In this document: piece after piece, positions 9,326-18,543 of the stretch
Layout of the letters: each line of letters starts with the position of its first letter
How positions within the stretch are numbered: position 1 is the first letter of the stretch
Source: Sulfodiicoccus acidiphilus
GTDB lineage: Archaea > Thermoproteota > Thermoprotei_A > Sulfolobales > Sulfolobaceae
Assembly: GCF_003967175.1 (NCBI RefSeq)
Contig: NZ_AP018553.1
Span: forward strand, 682,001-746,000
Direction: 5' to 3'
Length of the DNA: 64,000 bases
Position numbers and translations under genes: made by a program
The notes under the pieces: model-generated
Told to the model about the DNA's origin: nothing
Seen by the model: only the letters and a program-made list of their open reading frames with translations
Database searches by the model: none

Positions 9326-10856
9326 AGGTCACCCATTTGGGCCACTTTCCTAGCTAAGGAAATCGAGTTCTCCATCTCCTCCTTCGCCCTGGTCCATTCT
9401 CCGATTATATCTGGATCCGAACCTCCTAAAGTTCCCTCAAACTTGTCCACCTGGAGTATCGCGGGAATGGAGACGATCTTTCCCACTACGATGGCTTGAC
9501 CCGTGTTCAAACTGGAGAGTTGTTCCACTAGGTCCTCGCTGAGGTTGTCACTAGACTCTAGTATGTACCTCTTGTCTGAGGGTTCCACGATCCTTAGGAC
9601 GATCTTATTGGTCATTTGACTAAGGATGTTTTCGTCCAATCCCTTCGGCCTCTGACTGACTATGACCAAGGAGACCCCGAACTTCCTTCCTTCCCTCGCT
9701 ATTTTGGCTGCCCAAAACTTCGCAAGAGTGGGACTCCCCTTAGGGAGGAAGACGTGGGCCTCCTCCAACACAGTCACAACTGGAAAGAACTTGGTGTTCC
9801 CTCCCCTGGACCTCGCGCTCCTAGAGGACTTACCAGTCTCCAATAGCCTTCGAAGGTAGTGGGAAACCACTGCATCCATCGCTTCTTCATCTAGATTTAT
9901 GAGATCTACTACGTTGACGTGTCCCAGCTTCAATTGGTCCACTACGTCCTTAGCCGTGAAGTCTATAATGGAAGCGTAGGTTTCAGCGAAGTCCTCCAGC
10001 TTATTGAGTACTTCAGCCGTAGTGTCCTTACCTCCCTTTCCCTGGAGTTCACTTTCGTTAGCCCCCAACATTCCCTTCAGTCTCTCTACGAACTCCTGTG
10101 CGGTGGAGGGTAGGGAGATCTGACCCTCTTCTCTACCCTTCTCAAGTGACTCCTTGAAGGTCTTCCATATGGTTCTCAATATCCTATACTGTACGAAGGC
10201 GTTGTCCCTTATGTTGATCAGGGTGGCGAACTCACGGGTGCTCAGCTTCAGAGGATTGAGCTTAGGTTGAATTGGATTCAGCTTGTCTATCGTGCTCGCA
10301 GAATACTCCCCGTGGTAGTCGAAAATTACCACAGCCCCTCCTAGTGAGGCGATCCTCTGGGCCAATACGGCGACTGTATTGGACTTTCCAGAGCCAGTGG
10401 CCGCGAGGATGGCTAGGTGACGAGTGAGGTACCTCAGCCTAATCTTGACTTCGGTCTCCGAGCCCACTAGTTTACCTAACCTAAGGTCGCCGTCGGAGAA
10501 TACCGCTGCTAACTCTTCGTTAGTGGGTTCTCTCAGAGGGGTCCCTGGAGGTGGGGAAGGTCCGGTTGGAGGAGAGCACGATCGTTGAGGTTGCACAGTA
10601 GTTTGACCCTTACCGTAATGTACTCTGGGAACTTAACGTTGGAATTCAGTCTCATGTTAGAGATTCTCTCGGCCGCGTCGGGATCCCTAATGGAGCCGTT
10701 AAGTAGAGGACTTCCCCTGGACACTTTCGTCACTAAACCGAGGACTTTGTAACCATCGTACTCCAACACAACGTAGGTACCTAACCTGACTTTGCTGGCT
10801 GTTATCGCAGTGGCGGATAGAGTGTCAGCCTCGTCAATTACGTGCCCCAGTACCAC
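9322..10856 (-). CDS. herA: HerA hexameric DNA helicase/translocase, with an apparent frameshift
   Basis: Two frames join into a protein of about 510 residues, the usual HerA length. The first (10856 to about 10557) is the HAS-barrel domain (LGTYVVLEYDGYKVLG, RGSPLL). The second carries Walker A AATGSGKSNT near residue 152, Walker B VVTVLEEAHVFL near 367 and the arginine-containing IVSQRPKGLDENILSQ segment. The frames meet at GGGG 10553-10556. One more base would give D-L-P-P-P-P-G-T-P, a natural linker. HerA drives NurA in end resection and is thought essential in Sulfolobus, so a sequencing error is likelier than true loss. First gene of the operon; GTG start. Confidence 0.85.
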
Positions 10857-10876
10857 CTGTTAAGAGTTGCCTCCAC

Positions 10877-10886
10877 TTTATTTAAA
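10877..10886 (-). promoter_or_regulatory. TATA box of the herA-mre11-rad50-nurA operon
   Basis: TTTAAATAAA on the minus strand is centred 25-26 nt before the GTG at 10856, the standard TATA-to-start distance in Sulfolobales. This supports both the GTG start and leaderless transcription of herA. Confidence 0.65.
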
Positions 10887-10933
10887 CTGTACCTAAAGGA
10901 GATCAGGTAATACCAGAAAGAGGAAAAATTAGG

Positions 10934-11323
10934 TTATAAGGCTTTGGCGGTCCTTTTGAGAACCTCGGCTATTCCCTTCTCTTGCTCCGCAAAGGAGCAG
11001 AGCATCTTCTCGATGTCGGGGTGACCCTCTTCCTTAGCCTTCATGGCAACTACGTTGTACTCACTGACGTGCTGGAGGTCCTCGACGTCGGCCAATTCCT
11101 TGGCAGTGGCCTGCAGCCCCTCAGCCTTCACCAAGGTCTCGAATATGGCTTTGGCGTGTCCTAGTTCCACTGCCGCTTTCTCCCTGAGGAGCTTCGCTTC
11201 CTCAGTCCTCCCTACGGCCTCCATTCTTTCGGCCAGTAACGCCAAGGTCATATAGTCCTCGGCGTTGGCCCTCAATAATTCCTTGAGACCCTTTTCGGTC
11301 TCTTTCCCTAGAGACATACGCAA
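10934..11323 (-). CDS. Ferritin-like (rubrerythrin-type) four-helix protein
   Basis: 129 residues, almost entirely helical and Glu-rich. Paired motifs fit a diiron four-helix bundle: AEDYMTLALLAERME, then A-V-E-L-G-H-A-K, then E-Y-N-V-V-A-M-K and a final A-E-Q-E-K segment. The E-x-x-H spacing resembles rubrerythrin domains, but there is no rubredoxin zinc ribbon and the match is weaker than for sulerythrin. Likely role: iron or peroxide handling. The better start is probably the third codon (MSLGKE). It is a single gene between herA and the ABC operon. Confidence 0.6.
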   Translation of the reverse strand: MRMSLGKETEKGLKELLRANAEDYMTLALLAERMEAVGRTEEAKLLREKAAVELGHAKAIFETLVKAEGLQATAKELADVEDLQHVSEYNVVAMKAKEEGHPDIEKMLCSFAEQEKGIAEVLKRTAKAL

Positions 11324-11396
11324 ACCCTACTCTTTCAGTGACATAGATAGTATAAAAGATTTCGGCAATTCGTTTGAACATTTACTCCGTAATGTT

Positions 11397-12164
11397 TTAC
11401 TCTGGTGTTAGATATTTCTTAGCTACTAAGAAACCTATGAACAACATCGCAACAGCGAAGACGAAGAGATAGAAGAGGTACATGGCAATTGGATCTCCAT
11501 TCAGTATGACATCCCTGCCCAGTTCGGCTGAGTAAGTTATTGGATTTACGTCGCTGAGGTACTTCATCCAAGTGGGATAAAACGATAGGGGGAAAAGTGC
11601 GGTGCTGGAGAACATTAATGGCAAATTGATCAGGTTGGCTATGACATTAGGTAGCTGCCAGTCGGCGGATCTCATGGTGACTATGAGGTATAGCGAGGAA
11701 AAACCCACCCCTAGTAGAATAAGACCCACAATCCATTCCGCGAAACCCACGGGGTCTGCCGGCAGCACTACTCCGAAGGCTATTCCTGCGAGAAGCATCA
11801 CTGGGACTTGGATGAGGCCTCTGGTCGTCGCTCCCCCTACCTTCGCCAAGAAGATGGACCACTTCGGTGCTCTAGTTACCATGACTTTTTTCAGGTATCC
11901 GAACCGCTTGTCCTGTATCATGCTCATGGAACTGAAGAGGCCTATGAACAACATGGAGACCGAGAGCTCGCCTGGCAAAAGGAAGGCGATGTAGTTGTTG
12001 GTGTGGAAGAAGGTGGTGAGGAACTCCTTGGGCACGTTAGTGAGGCTGCTTCCAAAGAAAGCTATCCACATTATGGGTTGCACTAACATAATGATGATCA
12101 CTCCAATGTTCCTGAAGGTCTTCTTTAGTTCCCTCTTGTAGAGGACCCAGAACTCCTGCAGCAT
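11397..12164 (-). CDS. ABC-2 type exporter permease
   Basis: 255 residues with six membrane segments, arranged as in ABC-2 permeases of the drug/antibiotic exporter type: a cytoplasmic start (FWVLYKRELKKTFRN), helix 1 with VQPIMWIAFFGSSL, and a conserved TRAPKW stretch between helices 2 and 3. It pairs with the ATPase two nt upstream and is last in the PadR-ATPase-permease operon. The exported compound is unknown; DrrB-like exporters are the closest type by layout. Confidence 0.85.
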   Translation of the reverse strand: MLQEFWVLYKRELKKTFRNIGVIIIMLVQPIMWIAFFGSSLTNVPKEFLTTFFHTNNYIAFLLPGELSVSMLFIGLFSSMSMIQDKRFGYLKKVMVTRAPKWSIFLAKVGGATTRGLIQVPVMLLAGIAFGVVLPADPVGFAEWIVGLILLGVGFSSLYLIVTMRSADWQLPNVIANLINLPLMFSSTALFPLSFYPTWMKYLSDVNPITYSAELGRDVILNGDPIAMYLFYLFVFAVAMLFIGFLVAKKYLTPE

Positions 12165-12166
12165 CT

Positions 12167-13150
12167 TTATCCCCTTCTCGCCCTCCTGATAGTCATGTAG
12201 AACTTCCTATAGTCGACCTCAGAGTCGTCTAATTTCTTCCCAGTTAGCTCCATGAAGACAGTATCTAGGGTCGGTTTTTCTATCTTTAATGACTTTACTT
12301 TGGAGAAGTTGACTGATTTCAATAAGTCCACTACTGTCCTATCTGCGCTGTTCACCTTGACTCTCACCTTACCATCGTTCATGTTAACTGAGACCATACC
12401 GGGGACATTCTTGAGGACGTTGGGATCGAAGCCTTCTTCGACCTCTAGCTCCACTACATCTCCTCCAACCCTAGACTTCAGTTCCTCTGGCGTCCCCATA
12501 GCAACGATTCTCCCTTGTGTGATTATTGCGACAGTACTGCAAAGCGAGTCGGCCTCCTCCATGTAGTGGGTTGTCAAGAAAACAGTGACTCCCATCTCGC
12601 CGCTTACAGTCCTTATAAGAGACCAAAGCATGGAACGGGTGTTAACGTCCAATCCTATAGTCGGTTCATCCATGAAGATTACCTCTGGCGAGTGGAGCAA
12701 AGCCGAGGCTATCTCCAGTTTCTTCCTCATCCCAGTGGAGTACTTCCCCACAGGCCTTTTTGCGTACTGAAAAAGGTCAAAGTACTTCAGGAGTTCAGCG
12801 GCTCTTTCCTTCCAATCCCTGACTCCTTGTAGCTTCCCTTGGATCTCCAGGTTCTCCCAAGCGTTCAGGTCATCGTCGAGTATGACGTCTGAGGATATCC
12901 AACCTATCCTAGACTTCACCTCCTGCGGTTGCCTCACCACGTCTAAACCACTCACTAAGGCCTTTCCTGACGTTGGAGGAATGAGACCCGTGAGGATCTT
13001 GATGGTGGTGGTCTTTCCCGCTCCGTTTGGGCCCAACAGGCCAAATATCCGTCCCTTAGGAACCTTGAATGAGATAGAGTCGAGAGCGACGAAGTCCCCA
13101 TATTTTTTGACGAGATCTTCAACCTCTATACTGTACTCCACTTCCATCAC
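12167..13150 (-). CDS. ABC exporter ATPase (DrrA-like)
   Basis: 327 residues. Walker A GPNGAGKTTT near 41-50, signature YSTGMRKKLEIA near 138-149, Walker B VIFMDEPTIGLD near 158-169, switch His in FLTTHYMEEAD. After the ATPase core there is a C-terminal domain of about 90 residues (VELEVEEGFDPNVLK onward) as found in DrrA/CcmA-type exporters. Its start overlaps the padR stop by 4 nt, so regulator and pump are coupled. Confidence 0.92.
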   Translation of the reverse strand: MMEVEYSIEVEDLVKKYGDFVALDSISFKVPKGRIFGLLGPNGAGKTTTIKILTGLIPPTSGKALVSGLDVVRQPQEVKSRIGWISSDVILDDDLNAWENLEIQGKLQGVRDWKERAAELLKYFDLFQYAKRPVGKYSTGMRKKLEIASALLHSPEVIFMDEPTIGLDVNTRSMLWSLIRTVSGEMGVTVFLTTHYMEEADSLCSTVAIITQGRIVAMGTPEELKSRVGGDVVELEVEEGFDPNVLKNVPGMVSVNMNDGKVRVKVNSADRTVVDLLKSVNFSKVKSLKIEKPTLDTVFMELTGKKLDDSEVDYRKFYMTIRRARRG

Positions 13151-13584
13151 CTCAACAATTGATCTAGTTTCTCCCTAACTTCAAGTAGTTTTTTCTTAAG
13201 CGCTGGATTTCTATCGAGTTCAGATTTCTCCTCCATAAGATACTCTACATAGTAACTGAGAGTTTCCACCGCCTCTACTGGTCCAGACATCTTCCCGAGT
13301 GGACTAGGCTCAGGGACACCGACGAGCTCGTTACGTCCCTTCTCTGTTATCCTGTAGAGCTTCCTATTACCTAATTCTCTATACTCTATCATTCCTTCAT
13401 CGGTCAACTCCTTGAGCGCCGGGTAAACGCTTCCAGGCGAGGGTCTCCAGAACCCCATACTCGCAGCAGTAATGGAGTCTATTATCTCGGCCCCAGTCAT
13501 CTCCCGTTGCGATAGCAAACTCAGGATCCAATACTTGAGTCCGAAGGATCTAGCCCTGGCGGCTCTACCGAACCATCCCCACAA
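13147..13584 (-). CDS. PadR-family regulator of the ABC exporter operon
   Basis: The PadR winged helix is clear: ILSLLSQREMTGAEIIDSI, then the diagnostic PSPGSVYPALKELTDEGMI, then a wing ending YRITEKGRNEL. A C-terminal dimerisation helix follows. The longest frame starts at ATG 13644, but its first 20 codons would run through the TATA box and an inverted repeat. The TTG at 13584, 15 nt after the predicted transcription start, is preferred. PadR proteins usually repress their own operon and respond to toxic small molecules. Confidence 0.82.
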   Translation of the reverse strand: MWGWFGRAARARSFGLKYWILSLLSQREMTGAEIIDSITAASMGFWRPSPGSVYPALKELTDEGMIEYRELGNRKLYRITEKGRNELVGVPEPSPLGKMSGPVEAVETLSYYVEYLMEEKSELDRNPALKKKLLEVREKLDQLLR

Positions 13585-13599
13585 ACTCGGTCCCTCGTC

Positions 13600-13631
13600 T
13601 ATCGATATCGAAATCGATATTTTAAATATTT
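13600..13631 (-). promoter_or_regulatory. padR operator (inverted repeat) next to a TATA box
   Basis: TATCGAT-ATCGAA-ATCGATA (13600-13619) is a perfect 7-bp inverted repeat with a 6-bp spacer. It directly follows a TATA-like AATATTTAAAAT (13620-13631, minus strand), so it overlaps the expected transcription start. Autoregulation by the PadR protein is the simplest reading. Confidence 0.6.
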
Positions 13632-13731
13632 TGGACTTCCTCAATGTTACTAGACATCAAACTAAATGGACTTGCACTAAATGGCCGTATTACGAAACAA
13701 CAAGACACTGGTCTTCAGGAGGGCGAGAAAG

Positions 13732-14841
13732 TCAGTTAGACAGTGTAAGCACAATTAAGGCGGCCGATATGGATGCAAAGAATGCATATAGATACGCATA
13801 AAATGGACTGAAATAGTAGAGAAATCCCATCATAGCATTGGCACTCAACAATCCTAGGCTCCGTCCCAACGATAGGAGGCCCATTGAAGTGCCCATGGAC
13901 TCTTGACTGGCGAACTTGGTCACTAAGAACGGTTCCATAGTTTCAACCACACCCGTGGATGCACCCAATATGGCGGAACCCAGAAACACGAAGCCGACGT
14001 GAGGTAGGGTACCAATTATGATGTTTCCCAAGGATGCGAGGCCATAGCCCATCAGTGCTAAGATCTTGACTTCCGAGAAGGAAACCCTACTAACTGTAAC
14101 TCCGACCAGAGCGGAGGACAAGAGGAACACCGCATAGGACAGGATGGAGAGAGGCTCTGACTTCGACGCCTGGAAAAGAGTTAGTACAGGGAAACCGAAA
14201 CTATAGGTGGAGAGACCAAATAGTCCCGCGGTCAGACCTAGGGTGGACAGCTTAAGCTTGTTCTTCATTCGCACATTACTACTCTTCTTCCCACTCGTTG
14301 ACGTAAATAGAATAAAAGTAGAGAGAAAGAAGAAAATAGCTGTGGAAAGGAAGACTTCACTTAATTTCAATTGAATGTAGAGTAGGTAAGATAGAAGAAT
14401 GACGGAAGCAGTCCCTCCTCCCACATCCAAGGAGTGAAGGAGACCCAAGGCTCGCTTAAGTTCCTGGCCCGTCGCTACTTCCGTGAGCATAGCTCTTCTG
14501 GCCGGAGTCCTGAAATTCCTCATCCACCAGCCACCTATAAACAGGGCCGCGGACAGAGGAAGTGAGTAAGGTAGGGCTGAAAACGACATCAATAAAATCA
14601 TGGAGTTACCTATCAATGCCACTTTGCGTCTCCCCCACCTGTCGGCGGCCATCCCTCCGACGAACCCTACCAAGGAACCCACACCATAGTTAAGCGCCTC
14701 TAGGAGACCGTAGTAGTAAACCGGAGCGGCGTAATGAACCACTATTAAAATGGGGAAAAGAGCAATGAGTCCTTGATAGCCCAGGTCGGCGAAGAACGCT
14801 GAAAAAGAGAGCTTGTAGATTTCCCTGTTCAACTCTACCAT
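13732..14841 (-). CDS. Major facilitator superfamily transporter
   Basis: 369 residues with 11-12 membrane segments. The MFS loop 2-3 motif is recognisable (GGMAADRWGRRKVALIG near residues 61-77). The protein is slightly short for MFS and there is a basic central loop (KKSSNVRMKNKLK) between the two halves. Substrate unknown. It lies on the same strand as the formamidase upstream with a 15-nt gap, which suggests cotranscription and possibly uptake or export of a related amide or acid. Confidence 0.82.
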   Translation of the reverse strand: MVELNREIYKLSFSAFFADLGYQGLIALFPILIVVHYAAPVYYYGLLEALNYGVGSLVGFVGGMAADRWGRRKVALIGNSMILLMSFSALPYSLPLSAALFIGGWWMRNFRTPARRAMLTEVATGQELKRALGLLHSLDVGGGTASVILLSYLLYIQLKLSEVFLSTAIFFFLSTFILFTSTSGKKSSNVRMKNKLKLSTLGLTAGLFGLSTYSFGFPVLTLFQASKSEPLSILSYAVFLLSSALVGVTVSRVSFSEVKILALMGYGLASLGNIIIGTLPHVGFVFLGSAILGASTGVVETMEPFLVTKFASQESMGTSMGLLSLGRSLGLLSANAMMGFLYYFSPFYAYLYAFFASISAALIVLTLSN

Positions 14842-14856
14842 CTCGGTGTAGGTAGC

Positions 14857-15812
14857 CTACGAGGGTCTAGGGAACTCCAATTTCTCCTCAAAGATTTCAG
14901 TGGGTAGGTAAGCAGTAACTATCCAAGTGGGCTGATCGACCACCTCGCTGACTTTCAAGTCCACCGCGGTGCTAGCCAGCATATATGCCTCTACCGGTTC
15001 CATATAACCGCTCAAGAAAGCTATGGTTGATTTGACAGCCTTCTTGGTAGCAACCCACATGTTGGAGTCCATTCCTGGAAAGGCCAAGTACTTGCTAAAC
15101 TCCCTGACTCCAGACGTAACGAACAGAGGTTCTCGAATCCCTGCCCTTTTCACCACGTTGACCCTGAGCTTGATGCGCATTGGGGCCTCAACAGCAGTTC
15201 CGCAAACCTCGCCGTCCCCCTGGGCCAGATGAGTGTCACCTATGGAAAACATCGCCCCTCTAACGAAGACCGGAAGGTAGAGTTTGCTTCCAGTGTTAAG
15301 GTGTTTTATGTCCATGTTTCCACCGTTCTCCCGAGGTGGGATAGTACTGAACCTTCCCTTGGAGGGGAGCGCTGTTCCTATCACTCCAGGGAAGGGTGAA
15401 ATGGGAAGTCTCACGCTGAGCTCACCGAACTTGGCCCTGGCTGTGCCTTCCTTTACGTTCCAGAGTTTTAGGGCAGGTCCAGCTAAGTCAACTGGCGAGG
15501 TATAGCCTTCGTCAGCGAGTAGTCCGAAGCCTGGGAGTACTGCGGTCCAGCCCCATCCCATATCCTCGAACTCTAAGAACTCCACTTCGAGGGCATCACC
15601 TGGTTCAGCACCTTGGACTTCGATTGGCCCGGTGAGGGATGTATTCTGTCGAAATCGAGTCGCCTTAACTGTTCTATATTAGAGGTTGGGGTGATTTGCC
15701 CATCTGAGGCTTCTTTAGTCTCCACTTCAATTTCCTCTCCAGAATTCGCCGTGGCTATGGGGGGAAGTTGGTTATCCCACTTGTTATGGGTTATGGCGTG
15801 AATGTTTAGCAT
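14857..15812 (-). CDS. Acetamidase/formamidase family protein, with an apparent frameshift
   Basis: Two frames join into a protein of about 318 residues, near the normal length for the FmdA/AmdA family. The N-terminal frame holds THNKWDNQLPP and the E-A-S-D-G-Q segment. The C-terminal frame holds IGDTHLAQGDGEVCG, a histidine/acid metal-site region, and ends near 14857. The frames meet at GGG 15636-15638. One added base restores HPLTGPIEVQG-AEPGD, a typical family stretch. The enzyme would hydrolyse formamide or a short amide to ammonia and acid. Start is placed at ATG 15812, about 24 nt after a TATA-like CTATAA, giving a leaderless gene. Confidence 0.8.
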
Positions 15813-15869
15813 AAACTTATGACGCCGAAGTGTTATAGAAACGTTTCTCATTCGTCTTCGAACCTTCAT

Positions 15870-16209
15870 CTAAGTTAAATCACATGTTCTCTAGATCAGT
15901 TTACAAAAATATTAGGTTGAGGGGCCGAAACCTTCGAAGGTGGAGATGGATACCCCCTAATTAATATTAGTTAGATGTTTTCTTTGTGAAGAAACCAATC
16001 TCTTCCCTAACTCGAGGATTTAGTGGGACTGGGGGAGGGGCAGCTAACATCCCTCCATTTCTCTTTATAAAGGCCAGGGCTTTGCGATGAAGGTCCCATT
16101 TTCATGTGGGGTGCTCCTCTGACCCCATCGACCGCCCACCGAACGAGAGGTGTACCAAATCGACAGTGGGAACGATGAACCCCCTGGAGGTAACCCTCAC
16201 CCTTTAGGG
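15870..16209 (-). other. Gene-free stretch between the formamidase and the molybdoenzyme
   Basis: About 340 bp. A minus-strand frame through 16007-16333 exists, but half of it lies antisense-offset within the molybdoenzyme gene, its composition is Ser/Arg/Gly-rich, and it shows no domain; I do not accept it as a gene. No repeat or RNA gene is recognised. Confidence 0.4.
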
Positions 16210-17973
16210 CTAGGAGGAAGTCAGAACGTACACTGAAACTTCTAGGCCGTTGAAGGTGGGCGTCCCCCCGTACTTTCCCTTGTAACTCCCGAAGAGCGCG
16301 TTGATCGGAGTCCCGTCCAAGTCGATCAGACACGACTTATGCATGTAAACTACATTTGAGGGAATGGCTGGATCCTTCCTGAATTTCACTTTCACTCTGC
16401 CGTATCTAGATTGAATGTATCCCTCTCCCTCCAGATCGTTGGTTAGTGCCACTGGCTCCGGCACACCGTGAACTTCCTTGAATTGGCTATTGGTGTAAAG
16501 TGGATGCGAGGAAAATACTAGAACCCTACCCTTAGGAGGATCCACTAACTCAGGCAGCGGCCCAACCCTGGGTCTATAGACGTGAGTTGGGTTGAGTTTA
16601 ACCATTCCCTCCTTCCGGAGCTTCTCCAAGGTCACACCAGTTGCCCTTAACGCGCCATTTATCGCGTCTTCGAGAGACTCCTCTAAGAGGGGGTGGGTGA
16701 CTCCCAGCTGGTCAGCGAGTTTGTACATAAGGTCCCATTCCGTAATTCCTTTTTGGGTGGCGACCGGTGTGTTGTATACCAAGTAGGTGTGCCAATAGCT
16801 ATATATGACGTCCCATTTCTCTAAGAAAGTGGGGGCAGGGAGTACTACGTTAGCCACTTTCGCGGTCTCTGACCAGAAGGGATCGTGTACTACAAGGAAC
16901 AGCTTACCTTCCTCAACAGCCTCCACAATCCTGTTGGAGTTAGGCAAGGAGTGAACTGGGTTGTTGTTCCAAACGAACGCGAAGTCTACCTCGTCTACCC
17001 TCTCCCCGATGTCTGCCATTCCTATCACCTTCCTAGGAGGAGCGATCTTGGTCCCTCTCAGGTAGGCGAAGTCTATTCCTAGGCCTTGACTGTTGGCGTA
17101 GAAGAATCCCCTCTTCATCCCAAGTAGCGCAGGGAGGAGGGATATCATTCCTACCGCGTCTCCGCCATTAAACGTCCTACCCATTGCAAAGCCTATAACT
17201 GTGAGGGGCCTCCTTTCCTCGTAAATAGAAGCCAGTCTGTCCAAAGACTCCAAACTCAGGCCAGTCGCCCCCGACACATAGGAGGGATCGAGTCCAAACG
17301 CTGTGCGTTTCAACTCGTCCACACCCTCCACCTCCCCTCCGTAACCTTTGGAGAGGAGCTTTCGAGCTATCCAAAGGGCTACGAGAAGGTCACTTCCCGG
17401 CCTGACCAAGAAGAATTCGTCGCTCCTAGACGCCGTTATGCCCTTTCTTACGTCGATAGTCACCTTGTACTTGTCCTTGAAGAGAGTCCATCCGTGAACG
17501 AAACTCACGGCGGCCTCGATTCCCCAGAATATTACAGAATCGTACTTGACGAACTCTTCTGGAGTCGCACCGAAACTCGTTCCGTACCTAGCCGCTATCG
17601 AGGCATGGCCCTCTGCACTGCAGAGGGAGTAGTCGGTAGAGGATGCCCCCAGGACGTTCCAGAGTCGAGACGGATAATACCAAGTTAGGAGTCCCTGACT
17701 ACCGTCATAACTTATCTGAAGGATTCTCGTTGAGTCTCTCTTCTTAACGTCTTTGACCTTACTAACAATTACCCTCATGGCCTCTTCTAGGGAGACTTCC
17801 TTGCCATCCACGTAAGCCTCCCTCACCCTGTTCACACTGTTTCTCCTCAGATCGTCGTTACCTCTTGAACATGCGAAACCGTTAACTGGAAATAGCTTCA
17901 AAGGCTTGTAGTTCTCGTCGAACACACACGTGTCGTAACAGTCCCTCGTGCACGCAACTACCAACGTTTTCAC
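16210..17973 (-). CDS. Molybdopterin oxidoreductase (DMSO reductase superfamily)
   Basis: 587 residues, a compact member. Cys8, Cys12, Cys16 and Cys35 (the last in GFACSRG) form an N-terminal [4Fe-4S] site. Cofactor-binding stretches include FWGIEAAVSFVHGW, FVWNNNPVHSLPN and VVHDPFWSETAKVANVVLPA. Where formate dehydrogenases have Sec/Cys, this protein reads CSAEGHAS (near 118), so the usual Mo-ligating Cys/Sec/Ser is not evident; the substrate is unclear. There is no Tat signal, so it is probably cytoplasmic. It is translationally coupled (4-nt overlap) to the DUF4382-like gene upstream. Confidence 0.85.
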   Translation of the reverse strand: MKTLVVACTRDCYDTCVFDENYKPLKLFPVNGFACSRGNDDLRRNSVNRVREAYVDGKEVSLEEAMRVIVSKVKDVKKRDSTRILQISYDGSQGLLTWYYPSRLWNVLGASSTDYSLCSAEGHASIAARYGTSFGATPEEFVKYDSVIFWGIEAAVSFVHGWTLFKDKYKVTIDVRKGITASRSDEFFLVRPGSDLLVALWIARKLLSKGYGGEVEGVDELKRTAFGLDPSYVSGATGLSLESLDRLASIYEERRPLTVIGFAMGRTFNGGDAVGMISLLPALLGMKRGFFYANSQGLGIDFAYLRGTKIAPPRKVIGMADIGERVDEVDFAFVWNNNPVHSLPNSNRIVEAVEEGKLFLVVHDPFWSETAKVANVVLPAPTFLEKWDVIYSYWHTYLVYNTPVATQKGITEWDLMYKLADQLGVTHPLLEESLEDAINGALRATGVTLEKLRKEGMVKLNPTHVYRPRVGPLPELVDPPKGRVLVFSSHPLYTNSQFKEVHGVPEPVALTNDLEGEGYIQSRYGRVKVKFRKDPAIPSNVVYMHKSCLIDLDGTPINALFGSYKGKYGGTPTFNGLEVSVYVLTSS

Positions 17974-18467
17974 CGTAAAGAGGATTGGTTCAGAACTTCC
18001 GCCACGAAGACTGGTCCGACCTTAAACCCACCGTTCCCCAACTCTATCAAGTGAGGATTTCCGGTCAGGAGTATGGACTCGCTAGATCCCCCTTTTAACT
18101 TCATTGACCCGACTATAGGTATTTTGATGACCTGACTGGGGACAGACACCGTAAAGTTGCTCCCGCCTATCTCGATTGTTGCCCCAGTTACGTATAGCCT
18201 GATCTCGTTGTAGGTTCCGGCCGGAATTCTAGACGAGGTCAATAGAGTCAGGTTTGAGGTCAACTGAAAAGTAACCGTCCTGTTAGATATTGTAATCCAC
18301 GAACCGTTGACGCCGTGAATCATAACGGAGTCGATGGTGAAGAAGAGGGGGTCCGCTGGGTCGGCCTTAACGTAAACGGTGACCTGCCCGGTACTGTAGT
18401 ATTGATAGGTGAACACACCTCCGACCACGGCCAACACAATTACTACAACTGGAACGATCCATTTCAT
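17970..18467 (-). CDS. Exported DUF4382-like protein
   Basis: 165 residues. An N-terminal hydrophobic helix (residues 3-20) anchors or exports the protein. The rest is beta-rich and fits DUF4382: DSVMIHGVNGSWITI, then SSRIPAGTYNEIRLYVTGA, then the hydrophobic strand pattern ending in GGFKVGPVFVAEV. Many N-glycosylation sites (N-x-S/T) suit an external location. It is the first gene of a two-gene unit with the molybdoenzyme. The domain is of unknown function, so the partnership is the interesting part. Confidence 0.7.
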   Translation of the reverse strand: MKWIVPVVVIVLAVVGGVFTYQYYSTGQVTVYVKADPADPLFFTIDSVMIHGVNGSWITISNRTVTFQLTSNLTLLTSSRIPAGTYNEIRLYVTGATIEIGGSNFTVSVPSQVIKIPIVGSMKLKGGSSESILLTGNPHLIELGNGGFKVGPVFVAEVLNQSSLR

Positions 18468-18543
18468 GCTAGGAGGAAATATGTCCTTTCCGAGATATAG
18501 GCTTTGAGGATAGGTGTATTAAGCTCTCCTCGGAACGAACTAT

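Noticed and set aside
16007-16333. 108-codon minus-strand frame beside the molybdoenzyme
   Set aside because: Partly overlaps the enzyme in another frame; Ser/Arg/Gly-rich and unlike any protein I know.
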